Notes: generated by a model not told the origin, from the sequence alone. Counted from the stretch's first letter, positions 1 to 11,233 are shown. The stretch: DNA of 64,000 bases from Perkinsus olseni (GCA_013115125.1 JABANN010000065.1:1-64000), one strand, 5' to 3'. Made by a program: numbers and translations.

Positions 1-330
1 CCTGAGACCACGGTCGTCCCGAGCAATCTCCCTGAGACCACGGTCGTCCCGAGCAATCTCCCTGAGACCACGGTCGTCCCGAGCAATCTCCCTGAGACCA
101 CGGTCGTCCCGAGCAATCTCCCTGAGACCACGGTCGTCCCGAGCAATCTCCCTGAGACCACGGTCGTCCCGAGCAATCTCCCTGAGACCACGGCCGTCCC
201 GACCAATCTCCCTGAGACCACGGCCGTCCCGACCAATCTCCCTGAGACCACGGTCGTCCCGACCAACCTGCCTGAGACCACGGTTGTTCCGAGCAATCTG
301 CCTGAGACCACGGTTGTCCCGACTAACCTC
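1..330 (+). repeat. Eleven 30-bp direct repeats inside the coding frame
   Basis: The unit is 30 bp, so repeat-number change keeps the frame. Units 1-6 are identical, units 7-8 share changes giving Ala and Thr (PETTAVPTNL), and units 9-11 are more diverged at silent sites. This gradient suggests recent expansion at the 5' side. Confidence 0.97.
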
Positions 331-612
331 CCTACTAACGAAGATCTGGCCGGTGACTGGTGCGGTGAGACTCCCCTTGGTCCTATCAAGGTGACACCGG
401 AGGTCTCTGGGGCGGTTAATCTCTTCGTTGCTGGTGAGACTTTCACCGCGGAATACTACCTGGATGGTTTTGAGATTGTGTTCACCAATCCGGATGAGGA
501 TTTGGCGACGTTGCTCCAACAGTTGGACTCTAGCTTGTATGCTATCTATACTGATGAAGGTGTCTACGTCGAGCTAGTTAATGTCTTCAGCACTACTATA
601 ACGAGATGTTAG
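1..612 (+). CDS. C-terminal part of a tandem-repeat protein, cut by the window start
   Basis: An open frame runs from the first base to a TAG at 610-612, giving 203 residues without a start codon. The first 110 residues are eleven copies of a ten-residue unit, PETTVVPSNL or close variants. A single-copy tail of about 93 residues follows, with two cysteines, one near its start (DLAGDWCGE) and one as the last residue. The Thr/Pro/Val repeat could form an extended, possibly O-glycosylated stalk, with the tail a small folded domain; that is inference. I do not recognise the family. The N-terminus lies outside the window, so a signal peptide cannot be checked. Confidence 0.8.
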   Translation, partial: PETTVVPSNLPETTVVPSNLPETTVVPSNLPETTVVPSNLPETTVVPSNLPETTVVPSNLPETTAVPTNLPETTAVPTNLPETTVVPTNLPETTVVPSNLPETTVVPTNLPTNEDLAGDWCGETPLGPIKVTPEVSGAVNLFVAGETFTAEYYLDGFEIVFTNPDEDLATLLQQLDSSLYAIYTDEGVYVELVNVFSTTITRC

Positions 613-1310
613 TTAGTATGATTCAGAAGTTGTTGATCGCATCTGTCTTGCTCCTTTCTTCTGTACTTACATCGGCTATTGGCTAGAACTGTTATTCTAA
701 ATTGATTTCAAATGAGACAGCTACGAGTATTGATCAAAGAATATGATAGTGGGTACAGGTGCTATCGCTATCTAACAACGACGGTGTTGAGTTAGAGTTA
801 CGAGGTTAATTGAGGGTATTGTTAGATGGAAGTCATAACGTCACGGTGTCAACCCTGGCCGGTTTTGGCACGCTACCAGATCGTCAGTGCTCGCTTGGCA
901 GGGAAAGACAAATGAAGAATGGTGGAGACTCTCCACCACTGGAGAGACACTTAGTTATGATATCCCACGTTATGCGTGTAGCGAGTCGTTCGCGTGGCAC
1001 GTGTTTGCACTCTCGTGCTATAGTTGTCGTACACGACTCAACAGAGCTTGGAAGTCATCCCATGCATACTAAATAAACACAATACTCAAGCAGCAGAATG
1101 AGACCATGATCAACACCGGATTGATCATTCGAATTGCTCAATGTTGAACTCTTCGAGCTTGGCCAAGTATAACGTATCATCTGAGGGAAGAGCTATGAGG
1201 CCGACGAGCTGATTTTAATGCACGTGAATAACTGCAGCGAGCAGTGTCACTTCATCACTGATCGATCATCAATGGCTCGGTCACATAGGCTGCGTAGAGC
1301 CGGAGAAAGA
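613..1310. other. Intergenic region between two converging genes
   Basis: About 700 bp between the stop of the repeat protein and the stop of the minus-strand DRC12-like gene. Short open frames on both strands lack coherent composition. I see no RNA gene or repeat here. Confidence 0.5.
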
Positions 1311-2463
1311 CTACGCGACCCTGGTCGCAGAAGTGATTCTTCGCACAACCACGAGGAGGCGTTTCTGGCGCTGGTTTCCCAAGTGTTCACTCTGAGCCTT
1401 CGACTCGCCGATGTCTTTGGACTTCGCCTGATTGAATTCCGCCACAGTAGCATCCAACTGCCGCCGTAGAGTCGTGAGCGTCTCGGACATCATATCGGCG
1501 AACTCGTTTGCCATGTTATCCATCCTAACTCTCACCCATTAAGAATGCTATTGACGCTGGTTACCTTTCTCTAAGTTCGTCGATTGCAGCGTCCTTCACG
1601 GCGATCTCATCCTCGTTTTCTCGTACCATCTCTTGGCATTCATGTGTGCAGATATCCAACTCTTCTTTCTACACAACACCTCATTACGGTAGCCCCACTC
1701 ACTGCTGCTATGTGCTTCATGAAGTTGACCTCAACTGCGGTGCGCCGTCAGCTCAACATCCCCACTTGTTCGGTAAGGAAGGTCTCCAGCCTATTGATCT
1801 CGAAAATGAAACCTTCTTGGGACCCTTTGTATTCCCGGGCGACATCAGAGGTGATGGCGAAAGTGGCGTGCTGAGTCCTGAGAGGCTGAGGAGCTCCACA
1901 GATGCTCAACCCCATGCTACGCGTCGCTGAGAAAACAGTATGGATAATCTAGCATGGCCTCGTCAGCCCTACTCCTGATACCCCGGATTCTCGACAGGCG
2001 TGTGTGAACTTGAACGGCGGCGGCTGGTGATGCGGGGAGCTCACTCGAGGTGTTCCTTCTCCATCTCCTTCATTGCCAGTCGGTCCTCTCTCGTTCGTTT
2101 ACTTATCTCATCCGCTTCCACAGACTTGTTAAAGAGCTCCTAGGGATAACACCGTCCCCGACCCGCGAGGAGCTCGAAGCTCCACCTTCTCCATCGACTC
2201 ATACTCTCTCTGCAGGTATTCAAACAGGGCAGGTGGTGGTATTGGCACCTGTCAATCGAAACGGTCTTTCGGCTTCCGCCTTTCCAGGAACAATCAGTTG
2301 ACGTCGAAAGGGAGAAAAGTCCTCCGCTCGCAGACTCACAACTGCACCGAGTTGATAACCCCATACAACAATGGCCACTCGGATCAGACCAAAGAACGAC
2401 TACCCCTATCGGCGCATCAGCCTTCTTCTTGCCCTTCTTTCCCTTGCCACCTTTCTTTGGCAT
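1311..2463 (-). CDS. DRC12: Dynein regulatory complex subunit 12-like (CCDC153 family) flagellar coiled-coil protein
   Basis: Seven exons on the minus strand: 2463-2404, 2248-2186, 2139-2045, 1877-1766, 1729-1703, 1668-1565, 1524-1311. Splice phases agree throughout and give 224 residues plus TAG. The N-terminus is a short basic lead (MPKKGGKGKKGKKK) typical of axonemal coiled-coil proteins. The rest is helical, with ITSDVAREYKG, a KDAAIDELRERM stretch, and MDNMANEFADMMSETL. These resemble the conserved core of CCDC153/DRC12, a subunit of the nexin-dynein regulatory complex that tunes flagellar beating. Length is close to the family's (about 200-240). Family assignment is from remembered motifs. 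Introns are 34-167 nt; the 155-nt first intron contains another open stretch and could hide an exon. Confidence 0.8.
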
Positions 2464-2565
2464 GTGGAACCGAAACCGAACCTCACCCAGGAACAAGCTC
2501 GGCTAGGGAAGGTATCGCGATCCAGAGACATCCACCATTATGGAGTCCCATATATTAACCATGAC

Positions 2566-3885
2566 TCAACGACAAGCCGCCAAGTGGTGACAGGGAATGG
2601 TAGAATGGTACGAGGCTGGTGAGGGCTGCGGTGACGCTGCTATCGCCGACTCTGAGGAAGGGGTACACTTCACAATGGCCATCATGGAGATCACGTCGAT
2701 CGCGTCAGGTAGTGCTATCAATACCAATAGTGCTGTAGACGGGCCTACCGTCTTTCCCCTTTTAGCAGGTCGTGGAGACGGGCCGGAGCTGGGCCGGGAT
2801 GATTTCCCTCGCCCGCTTGTCTTCGTACCGCTTGAAGCAGCTCCAGCCGGGGCGTGTGTCACCCGACTTGAGCGGCGATACTGAGTTGAGAGTCATCCTC
2901 AGGGTGAGCTGAGTGGCAGTACCAATGCTTACCGTTGTCGTTGCCGGCTCCCTTTTCACCTGACTCCTTGTCACTGGCCCCTCTGTGTTCGGGTCTCGCG
3001 CCAGCGGGACAATCTAAGGCAATCGTCATCATACGGAGGATCCATAGGCACGACACTCGAGACAAGACGATGCCACGGATGAGCGCGGAAGCGCTACGGT
3101 GGACGAGTGGTCGGATACGAGCCCGCGGAAGGCGTCAATTGTAGTATACGGCGAGGCGTGAAGAGCGAGATGCCGAGGCGCGAGTCACCACTACCTTATC
3201 CTTCGTGTCTATGTTTTGCGCAACGGTCCCGTCCACCTCCAATGAGAAAAGCTCATCCAGTATGCCACCTGACGCAGTCATCATGTTCCGAGGCATCCTA
3301 GTTTGCGTCCACCAAAGAATGGATAGACATCGATCGATGTATTCCACCACCACGCTACTGTTCGAGTCATGCTAATTCCAACGAGGGAGGCTGGCGTACG
3401 GATATGGACAATCGGAGGGCGTCACTGAGCGAATCACAGAGAATCATTCAGCGCTTCGAAAGTTTGCATCCTCGACGTTCACGAGTAGAACTATCAGCAC
3501 GCAAGGAGTATTGGCTCCACCAAAGCCGAGGAAGGCTACGCATGAGGACATTGCTCACTGAGCAGCAGCGACGGCCGTATGAAACAAGTGAAAACGACCT
3601 GACCAATCCCTTACGGCTGGGTTTAACGTCAGCCAATTCCAGCCAATGGCTGCGGACAGCTTTAATCACGTCCTCTTCCTTCATGTCCGATGACTCCAGG
3701 AGACCGAAGTAGGTCTGAGAATGATGTTCGGGATGGTCAACGGTGGACTCCAGCAAGACCTCGCTTATTACAGCGTATCCCATTATCCCCAAGAAGCCCG
3801 ATTCACATATCATATTCCTTATGAAATCGCAGCCATCCAGCGCGAACTTGGGTCCACTACTTCTGCTGCTGCTACTACTTTCCAT
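2566..3885 (-). CDS. Unknown multi-exon protein (gene model unresolved)
   Basis: The ATG at 3885 opens a clear exon, MESSSSSRSSGPKF then helical text with FIRNMICESGFLGIMGYAV and SQTYFGLLESSD, running to about 3620 where a GTAAGG donor occurs. Further coding-like pieces follow on the same strand: FLGFGGANTPCVLIVLLV near 3530, GGILDELFSLEVDG near 3265, an acidic/glycine piece ending at a GTAAGC donor at 2932, and a basic Ser/Pro-rich exon from about 2880 to a stop at 2566. The pieces change frame, so introns are certain, but I could not join them with agreeing phases. Function unknown. It may be one gene or two. Confidence 0.4.
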
Positions 3886-3932
3886 TGACAGCACGAGAGC
3901 AGAAACTGCGCAAGCTGTAATTTTTCCAGAAT

Positions 3933-4034
3933 AAACCAGCCGGGGATCGAACTCGCGACCTCGGCATGACCAGATCTACCCCTAGAATGATCTTAACGCA
4001 ACGCCTTCTCAGCACAGCCAAATGAGATGGTTCC
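3933..4034 (-). other. tRNA-Leu(UAA)-like sequence: pseudogene or tRNA-derived element
   Basis: Read on the minus strand this has a candidate acceptor stem (GAACCAT with CTGGTTT, six of seven pairs), a D-arm with CTCA/TGAG stem and GG in the loop, the stretch AAGGCGTTGCGTTAAGATC which resembles the anticodon region of class II tRNA-Leu with TTAA, a long variable region, and a T-arm with GAGTTCGATCC. The anticodon and T stems are poorly paired, so it is probably not a working tRNA. It lies between two minus-strand genes, 31 bp after the stop of the zinc-repeat gene. Its T-arm matches the core of the intronic elements described in the findings. Confidence 0.4.
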
Positions 4035-4064
4035 GATGATACAAATATAATCGTAAAGATACGC

Positions 4065-6692
4065 TCATTGCGGAGGCCCCTCCTGAGGAATGCTCGCTGT
4101 CTCCTCACCCCCTCCGCCACGCTGTTGTCGCTCCGCCTCCATCTCCATCACCACCACTGCTGCTACAGCCTCCGCGGCCCGCTGCTCATCGGTGAACACG
4201 TTATTCGGCCCGGCAGAGGAGAAGAATGGCGTTGACGACACATTGCTGCTCTCAACCGGCGGTATCACGAGAGAGCTTTCGCCGATGCTGTCCAATGGCT
4301 GCTGTTGCCCTGATGACGGGGCCTTACTAGCTTCAACCTGGAACAACCGGAGTTTCATAGCCCGACAACGACGAATCACCACTGAACTCACAGTTTCCTC
4401 TCGCTGCGTGTCTGGGCCGACGACGTTGTCAACGACCGTTGTAGCATCACGCTCAGAAGCGGTGGCGTTGCCGTCCTCAATCGCAGCGTGCGAATGATTG
4501 ATTCCTATGGATGCTTCATTGCTCGCCATGGCGTTCGATGCCACGACCAAATCCTGATGCCTGACGCAGTAGCCCTCATGATAGGATGCCCTCATACACC
4601 CTCCTGCTCGGCACATGTCATGTCGACGGCATCTGAAGAAATACGAAGTAGAGCGGCCAAGGGGAACGCGCAGTTGCTTATTACTTTCCAGTGCCAGAGG
4701 TGGATGGAACTTGTTTGTTGCAGCCTTCCACTGAGCACACTCGCCGCTCCACACTGCCATCGGAGCTTCGACGCGGCGGCCTTGACGGCGCAGAGAGACA
4801 CAGGACCTACGATGTCTTATGCAAAGAAACGGATATCGACCGCGGTCTGGTAGTACCTCCCCTTGCATGCTCTCCATATGGTGTTTAGCGCACATGCCAG
4901 CAGAATCATCACTCAGCATTCTGGCCTTCATACATCCCTTAACGATGCACCGACGGCTATACTCCGGCCCGAGGTGCATTCGACACTTGTCCGGCAAAGT
5001 GGTGTCTCCACTTACACGACGATTCGCCACTGGTTGGATGCAACCCGGCACCGAGCATTGAGACCGACCGCCACCGTGGGCCACACAGAGTCCGTATTCG
5101 CGAGCCGGTCGTTGGCACATAAGATGGGAGCATCTCTGGACGAGCGTGGTGACACCATCCCAATGGATGGGACACACCCGCTGGCCACCCGGGCCGCTTG
5201 GAAGAGCCAGGTTGCTGCACCCGGGTGTGGAGCATGTCGCTGGCTCCGGTTGACCACCGTGAGCACGGCAGAGGCCTGTATTCCCCACAGGACGACGCCG
5301 ACAAGAAGACGAGCCGTGGCACTGAGGGACGGTGCCATGGGTGCCACAGTAGATACCTGAGGAAGGACCCGCGGTGAAGGACCACACTAGTCAACAGAAG
5401 CCCTACTTGGCTTCTTAGCGAGCTTGAAGCAGTTTAAGTCTTGGCACATGCCAACTGCAGTATACCCTCCATGGTCGTGGCATCGGCCGCCAGCAACCAC
5501 TAGACATCGCCGACCACACCCAGGGACATCACAGGCCTGAGAGATGACAAAGGGGCGGATGATGATAGGGTCCTGGGGTGATCGCTCCTACTGTATACGA
5601 GCTGGGCATCGCACCGTGAGCATGGCATAGGGGAGTTGGGTGTCGGCAAGGCTGGCCACAGCCAGGATGCCTGCATTTCGCCCCTCCACCGTGACGAAGG
5701 CAGAAATTGCCGCCGTGGCGGACTGACGTACAGCCTTCGACCTGATCTCCGAATGGTGCGGTATGGAGTTGGTTACCGTAAGGGACTACCTTGCAAGGGA
5801 GAGGTTTCTTTTTCTTCTTCAACTGGTTGGCGCCGTGCTTGAGACAGATGCCTCTCGCCTGTGCCACGTTTGTACATCCTTCGACGAGGCACAACTAACG
5901 AAGGGCGAATTGATGGGCACGTGCCACTCCATCCCGTCTTACCGATGCTGATGGTCTCTTTTTCCGGTGGCGTGCGGCCTCTTCGACTGGCTGACCGTAT
6001 CTACTCAAATTCGTCAGTCAATCCCATGACCGATACCGGACCCACCTCGGTGGTGTAGGCTCGCCGCCATGAGCTGTGCATCGTCCACTGTCCGGCCATG
6101 GTTTCTTATTGCATCCTCTCACAGCACAGACATAGCCGTCACCACCATCAACGTCGGCCTCAGGGGTCGAGGGCGCCACTGGTATCCCTTCAGGCGTGGA
6201 GGGAGGCCCCGCAGAGAAGCCGTGGGCGCCCGACACTGACAGGGGCGGCACCACACTGTCGCGCAGTAACTGAGAGCATCCCGCGTCCGACCCAGGCCAA
6301 GCTGTCGGGGAGACGACCAACCTCGGCAGCGACAATCCCAACGACTCCTGCATCGTCATCAGGATGGTCTTGCACGTGCCCCGATGTGCCTAGAAGCCAA
6401 CCGTCTCACAAAAGCGAACAATGCTACTTCGCAGAAGCATTCTGCTCAGTTCCTAGCGGAGCGATGCACCCGACGGAGAAGGTCACGACGATACGGTCGG
6501 TCAAGGGCCAATTTTGTGCTGGCCCTAGCGGTCGCGCTCACGTGCAACGCGAGGGAGAACGATGCCAAGGATGCCGATAACGCCACTGGACTTACCGATG
6601 ACATTTCCTTGATTTCCGGACGAAACCGCATTTAGTGCTTCCGCCAGCACCGCTTCGTTTATAGTTGGCGGAGCGGTGACGGTCGGATACAT
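4065..6692 (-). CDS. Cys/His 'HGG' zinc-repeat protein, 707 aa
   Basis: Eight exons with agreeing phases: 6692-6596, 6389-6322, 6269-6046, 6000-5943, 5894-5790, 5741-5592, 5536-5407, 5356-4065. The N-terminal 100 residues are acidic/proline-rich. From about residue 110 come many copies of a short module of the form C-x4-C-x(6-10)-C-x2-HG, for example CLVEGCTNVAQARGICLKHG and FCLRHGGGAKC. Such modules occur in oomycete and plant proteins often labelled WRKY19-like, where Cys and His probably bind zinc. A basic stretch with KKKKK follows one module. The last 150 residues are disordered and end in a short Glu/Gln-rich helix. It has no WRKY core that I can see. Role unknown; a nuclear or nucleic-acid-binding role is only inference. 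Part of the last exon (about 4650-4900) looks less protein-like and may hide an in-frame intron. Confidence 0.8.
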
Positions 6693-7247
6693 CTTTTCCC
6701 TACGGCCAACACAAATCGATTGCCCTGGCGCGCGCACTCTGCATCACGTGCTGACCGAACGACAGTTTCTCCGCGTGCAGCATAGGTGAGATCCTAGTGA
6801 TTTGAACTTGGGGCGATAAACATTTCTAGGAGCAGTTTAGGAGGAGCAGAAAATGGTGCGGCAGGAGCTTCTTACCTACTCGATCCAGTGAGGGCGACGA
6901 GCCGCAGGCTACGAGCGAGAAGAAGTTGTCGAAAGGTAGTAATGGAATGGGTTTCCGACCGACACCTCGGGAAAACAGTGCAGCTAAGACGACATCGTTA
7001 TCAGTTGATCGGGATGCACCAGGCTTATACTTGTGTGCGTTCTGTTGCATTACCCGTCACATGCATGGCAACAGAATTCTACGATTTCCATGTGAACTAC
7101 CGAGCTCAGTTTCTACAATATTTTTCGATAAGTCTCGTCTAGTTTCACTCACAACAACAACTCAACGCAATCACTATGACTAGTGAGAGACTTCCACTCT
7201 ACTAGGAATCATTACTTCCAAATAAAAATGAAAATCAAAAATATCTT
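6693..7247. other. Intergenic, AT-richer stretch
   Basis: About 555 bp between the start of the zinc-repeat gene and the stop of the secreted Cys-rich gene. Short frames on both strands do not look coding. The part 7060-7250 is AT-rich and probably untranslated flank. Confidence 0.4.
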
Positions 7248-7655
7248 CTAACAATAATAGGGCTCTCCTTCGCAATCCTCATCAGTGGGAGCAAAGCAAA
7301 GGGTATCATCAGACTTCTTGATGATCCCGGAGCACACGTGAGGATCCTGCCAGGTCTTGCAGTACGAACCCCACTTAGAGTCACGACACTGGGGCATATC
7401 ATTGCAGACATCTTGGCAAGTAGGCTGAGGCTCAGGACAGGCGACAGGCTCGAGGACATAATCGTCACAATCATCTTGCTCGGTCGGCTGGAAGCAATAA
7501 CCATCATCCTTGTGGTAGAGGCCGAAGCATAGACCGTTACCCTTGCAGTAGGAACCATACTTGGAGTCGGCGCAGGGCGAGTGAGCGTCGCAGATATCCT
7601 GGCAGTACTCAGCAACGACCATGGAAAGAGCGGAGACGGCGAAGGCGAACTTCAT
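7248..7655 (-). CDS. Small secreted cysteine-rich protein with two homologous modules
   Basis: A single exon of 135 residues. The first 15 residues (MKFAFAVSALSMVVA) form a typical signal peptide. The mature part holds two modules of about 55 residues with the shared pattern CQD(I/V)C...C.DSK(Y/W)GSYCK followed by ...C..P. The cysteine spacing is conserved between the two, so disulfide pairing within each module is likely. Pairs of such modules are common in predicted secretomes of perkinsid parasites as I recall them. It is probably exported; target unknown. Start choice is clear because the signal peptide begins at the ATG. Confidence 0.85.
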   Translation of the reverse strand: MKFAFAVSALSMVVAEYCQDICDAHSPCADSKYGSYCKGNGLCFGLYHKDDGYCFQPTEQDDCDDYVLEPVACPEPQPTCQDVCNDMPQCRDSKWGSYCKTWQDPHVCSGIIKKSDDTLCFAPTDEDCEGEPYYC

Positions 7656-9070
7656 GATGCAAAAATCAGAGTCAACTGCAGATTGAAAGTAACTTAGTGC
7701 GTGTAGGCCTCGTACACAAATTAGAGTAATGCATGAGACGACAGTTTCTCTGTCCCATCACGAGATTGAACGACTTTGCTGAAGCACCACACTGCAGCAC
7801 TCGCGTTAGCACGCTGGCGTTGTGCGCCCACGGCAACTTCCCCAAAGACTTGGGGCTTCGGGATTGAGAACTCAACACTGCATGGGTTCCATTGAACTTT
7901 CACGAGTATACCCAAGCAAACCGGAGGGTCCTACCAGAACTTTCAAGACAAGGCGGTAGCCGGGTTGCGGCAGCTCGCTGAAGCCGCATGCACCTCATCA
8001 CAACACCATCCAGTGGTGGAAGTTGGAGGCATGCCAACGCACTTGATAGGAGGTCAACGTCGTTTTAGCGTCATCGCCATTCACGTCGCCGCGTTGTTAC
8101 TAGGCACAGGCGTTGTTGCAACGCAAACCATTCTCCTCACAATCGTCGCCACCGCAGTCCTGGTAGCCGGGCAGAAGTTATTCCGTCAATCCGTAGCCGC
8201 ACTGATGGCTAAAGAGCATATACGAGCACCTGCCAAGCTTTTGGTAGAGGGTTAATCACAAAACACTCACGAGATGAGCTCGAGGTTGCGGCCTGCAGCA
8301 TCAGGCGAGCGGTGAATATCCGTAGCCCGTTTCAGTTGCGGAAACCGCTGTGTTGCCGACGGTTTCAGGCGCGTAGTATTTTACGTAGACACCAAAAACA
8401 GTTTTATTCCTGCTGAGTGGAGGTGACCTTCGTGCCCTCGTGGACACAAATCTCTGCTCCGACCTTACGATTGCGCTGGACTCAGCTTCCTCGCTCTCAG
8501 TAAAACAACCGGCCTCCCTTCGGGTTGTCTTTCTTTAGCTCAGACTAGACATTGACTGTGCGTTGCACATGCGCGGTGTGCATTTCCTCCACGAGGCCTC
8601 GCCTCTGTGTGCCATCAGTGTGTCCGAAGGTGTCGCTCTGGTGGCCCCCTCTTCTGTGCTTCTAGTATGTTGCGTTATCCAGTAGACTCAGCAGAGTCCA
8701 ACCTCACTGGCCGTTGGGATTCCACTCTCCTCCCCACTATGTTCGCCTCGTCTTGCGTATCGAAGAAGGACATCGGGGCCCGGCAGCTGAACGAGAAAAC
8801 GGAGGGAAAATTGGTACTAACAGGGGCAGTACTACCAGTAGTGATCGCGGGCTCGCTGCTCCTCGGCTGGAACGTCGGCTCGCGATTCAACCCAACGAAA
8901 TCAAGAATACTGCTGATCTTATTGTCGAATCAGCAGTTAGCGGAAATGTGGTATGGGAGTTGCGTCAGATTGAGGATATGCTGCCGAGGAGCTTTTTCTC
9001 TGTGAAAGGTCGTTGTCAGCAGCGGCCGTGCGCACTCGCGGAGGCTCGTACCAGCCATGGTGTTGATGGC
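7656..9070. other. Divergent intergenic region with possible decayed fragments
   Basis: This separates the minus-strand secreted gene from the capping enzyme. On the minus strand near 8110-8175 a short Cys-rich stretch (CGGDDCEENG) ends in TAG and could be a remnant of a secreted Cys-rich gene. On the plus strand, 8890-9070 is open in the capping-enzyme frame and looks protein-like (IKNTADLIVESAVSG), so the capping enzyme may begin upstream of the ATG I chose. Confidence 0.35.
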
Positions 9071-10751
9071 ATGATGATGTCGATTCCTTGTCAGGTTGAG
9101 CGACTAAAGCGAACAATGTGGGATCTGTGCAAGTGGGGGAGGGAGACCTTTCCAGGATCGCAGCCGATTAGTTTTGGCCGTCGCAATCTGCGAGATGTCA
9201 GTACGTACTAATACGATCCGCGATGAGAACCATCCGTCGTTTTCCTCACGGTCACTGTTGACTCCACTACCGTGTGTACTCCCTTCCTCCGCTCAGCGCA
9301 ACGGCCCTATGTTATTGGTGAGAAGTCCGATGGTGAGCGGCATATGCTCATCACTGACAACGAGTCACGAGGAGTTTACTTAGTCGATAGACGCTTCAAC
9401 TTCTACCGAATTGAACTGTAATATTCGACGGAAAACCGCGGCCGGAGAACACCCCGTCAAAGCAGACACTTGCCTAATAAGAACCACACTGGCTTGGTCG
9501 ACACCACTCTGCTCGATGGGGAGGTCGTGGAGGATGGTCATGACACCGATCAGAAGACCGTCCGGTAAGGCCCCGTGCTATTGAGTTTCCTCGGGACTGA
9601 TGATCGGTCAGGTTCTTGGTATATGATGCTGTAGCTGTGGACGGCCAGTGTGTCCGAGACTTCAACCTTATGCGACGGTTGCAGGCGGTGAGAACACGCT
9701 CGGCTGCCATGGTTCATCTACTGTCGCTTAGTTTCTGGAAGGAGTACTCATGCCGAGACGGCAGCTCCCACCTGAGAAAGGAGCTCACGATGCATTCCAG
9801 GTTTATCTAAAAGATTTCTTCGAGGTTAGACTGGCCGCTGAGGTCCGTGTGAAAGCCACACAGGTTGTGAACAGGTTACTGACTGTGACACGGTGATGAA
9901 CTTCGGCGAACGACTGCCTCACGAGTGCGATGGTCTCATATTCACACCGGTCATGCCACCGTACATTGCCGGTAATAGCGTCGCTCGGGTGGCCCACGAC
10001 GTGCTCGACCTCAGGGACCTGCCGCCAGTTGTTGAAGTGGAAGCCAGCTCATATGAATACTGCCGATTTCGCAGTGGAATTGGTGATGGGGAATACTATG
10101 CAGGAATTCCATGTCAAGCTGTTGGCAGCCAGCGAGGGTGTATGCATTTTCGACGGAATATCTAACACACCGGTGGGATGGTCAGGTGCAAGTGTTCCAA
10201 GGAATCTGGTTGTCTCGCAGTGGTCCACATTGGCAGTGGCTAACGGAGAATACTCGGCAAGTCAATGGTGCCATCATTGAGTGCAACTGGGACCCCAACA
10301 CTTACACCTTCGTAAGCTTGGTGGTAACAGGTTGGTGACACATCATGAGATGATCAGGTCCCCTCCGACCCTATCCACTACGTTGAGACCGGTGATTGGG
10401 TGCCGGGCGGATGGCAATTCCAAAGGGTAAGATTGTTATTCTTATTCATTCCAAAGTTGTTCATAAGTGAGTCGGGTAGATACGAACTGACAGAACATCA
10501 CCGAATGACGAGAGGGTGGTCGGTCGAGTGAAAAAGTCCATTGCGGATTCTGTGACCTTCGAGGAGCTCAGCGAGTACATTCACAAAAATGCCCGGCCTC
10601 AGAAAGTAGGCTCCGTGAGATCAGTTTTCCGAGCTCCCGTTTACCTCATTGCGAGTAGGTCGCTGAGATGTGCAAGATGCCAGGCTGGTGGGGTAAGAGC
10701 AGCGGCGGCGGTGACGATGATGACGATTCGAAACGGCGGAAGAAGGAATGA
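9071..10751 (+). CDS. mRNA capping enzyme, RNA guanylyltransferase
   Basis: Eleven exons with agreeing phases: 9071-9200, 9297-9417, 9466-9564, 9612-9687, 9732-9824, 9875-9979, 10029-10172, 10237-10311, 10358-10426, 10480-10605, 10659-10751, giving 376 residues. It transfers GMP from GTP to the 5' diphosphate end of nascent mRNA. The covalent nucleotidyltransferase motifs appear in order: FPGSQPIS, motif I EKSDGER (lysine forms the GMP adduct), motif III YLVDRRFNFYR, TLLDGEVV, motif IV ECDGLIFTP, motif V LLKWKP, and a C-terminal GGWQFQR...RTDRTSPN region matching motif VI. The end is acidic then basic (KRRKKE), a possible nuclear signal. No triphosphatase domain is visible, so it resembles the single-function type. 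Two splice points (after NTP at 10172 and near 9979) and the start are the least certain. Confidence 0.9.
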
Positions 10752-11233
10752 TACGTCTGACCTTGCTTTGTGTTTCGGTGAATGATTTGGGCTGGCAAAC
10801 AGGAGGACTACCACTTTTTACTGCTTTTTACTACTTTTTACTACTTCACTACGCCGTTACTTTCTATTACTTTACTACGTTGCTAAATTTAACGTACAAT
10901 TGCTTCCTCGCAGTGGATTTCGGACTCCGAAATCGCCCCGAAATTCGGAGGGATGCCCTTTAGCGATGATATGTCATTGCCCACCGTGCTGCAAGCGACC
11001 CGGTTCACGCCGGAGGACAGTGCCCCCCGCAGGTGATGTCATGCGTGTCCATGGTGGTCAGCCAGCTACCTCGGCATCCCTTCAATCTTCACACAAGAAG
11101 CATCGATTAGTACAAGCACAGCCACATGAACATCAACATACTTGATCACTGGCCCCGATCATCCTCGCCAGGGATCTGTTCTATGAACAACATCAAAATG
11201 CCAACAAAAACCAGAAACGAAACCCGAACAACA
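10752..11233. other. Intergenic region between converging genes, with a degenerate tandem repeat
   Basis: About 480 bp downstream of the capping enzyme. From about 10813 to 10880 there is an imprecise repeat of CTTTTTACTAC-like units. No gene is evident. Confidence 0.5.

Noticed and set aside
4090-5360. Plus-strand open frames of 121-165 codons
   Set aside because: Antisense shadows of the large last exon of the HGG zinc-repeat gene, whose Cys/His pattern is clear.
8500-8540. GGCCTCCC...GGGTTGTC stretch as a bacterial-type terminator
   Set aside because: The organism is a eukaryote and the stem is imperfect.
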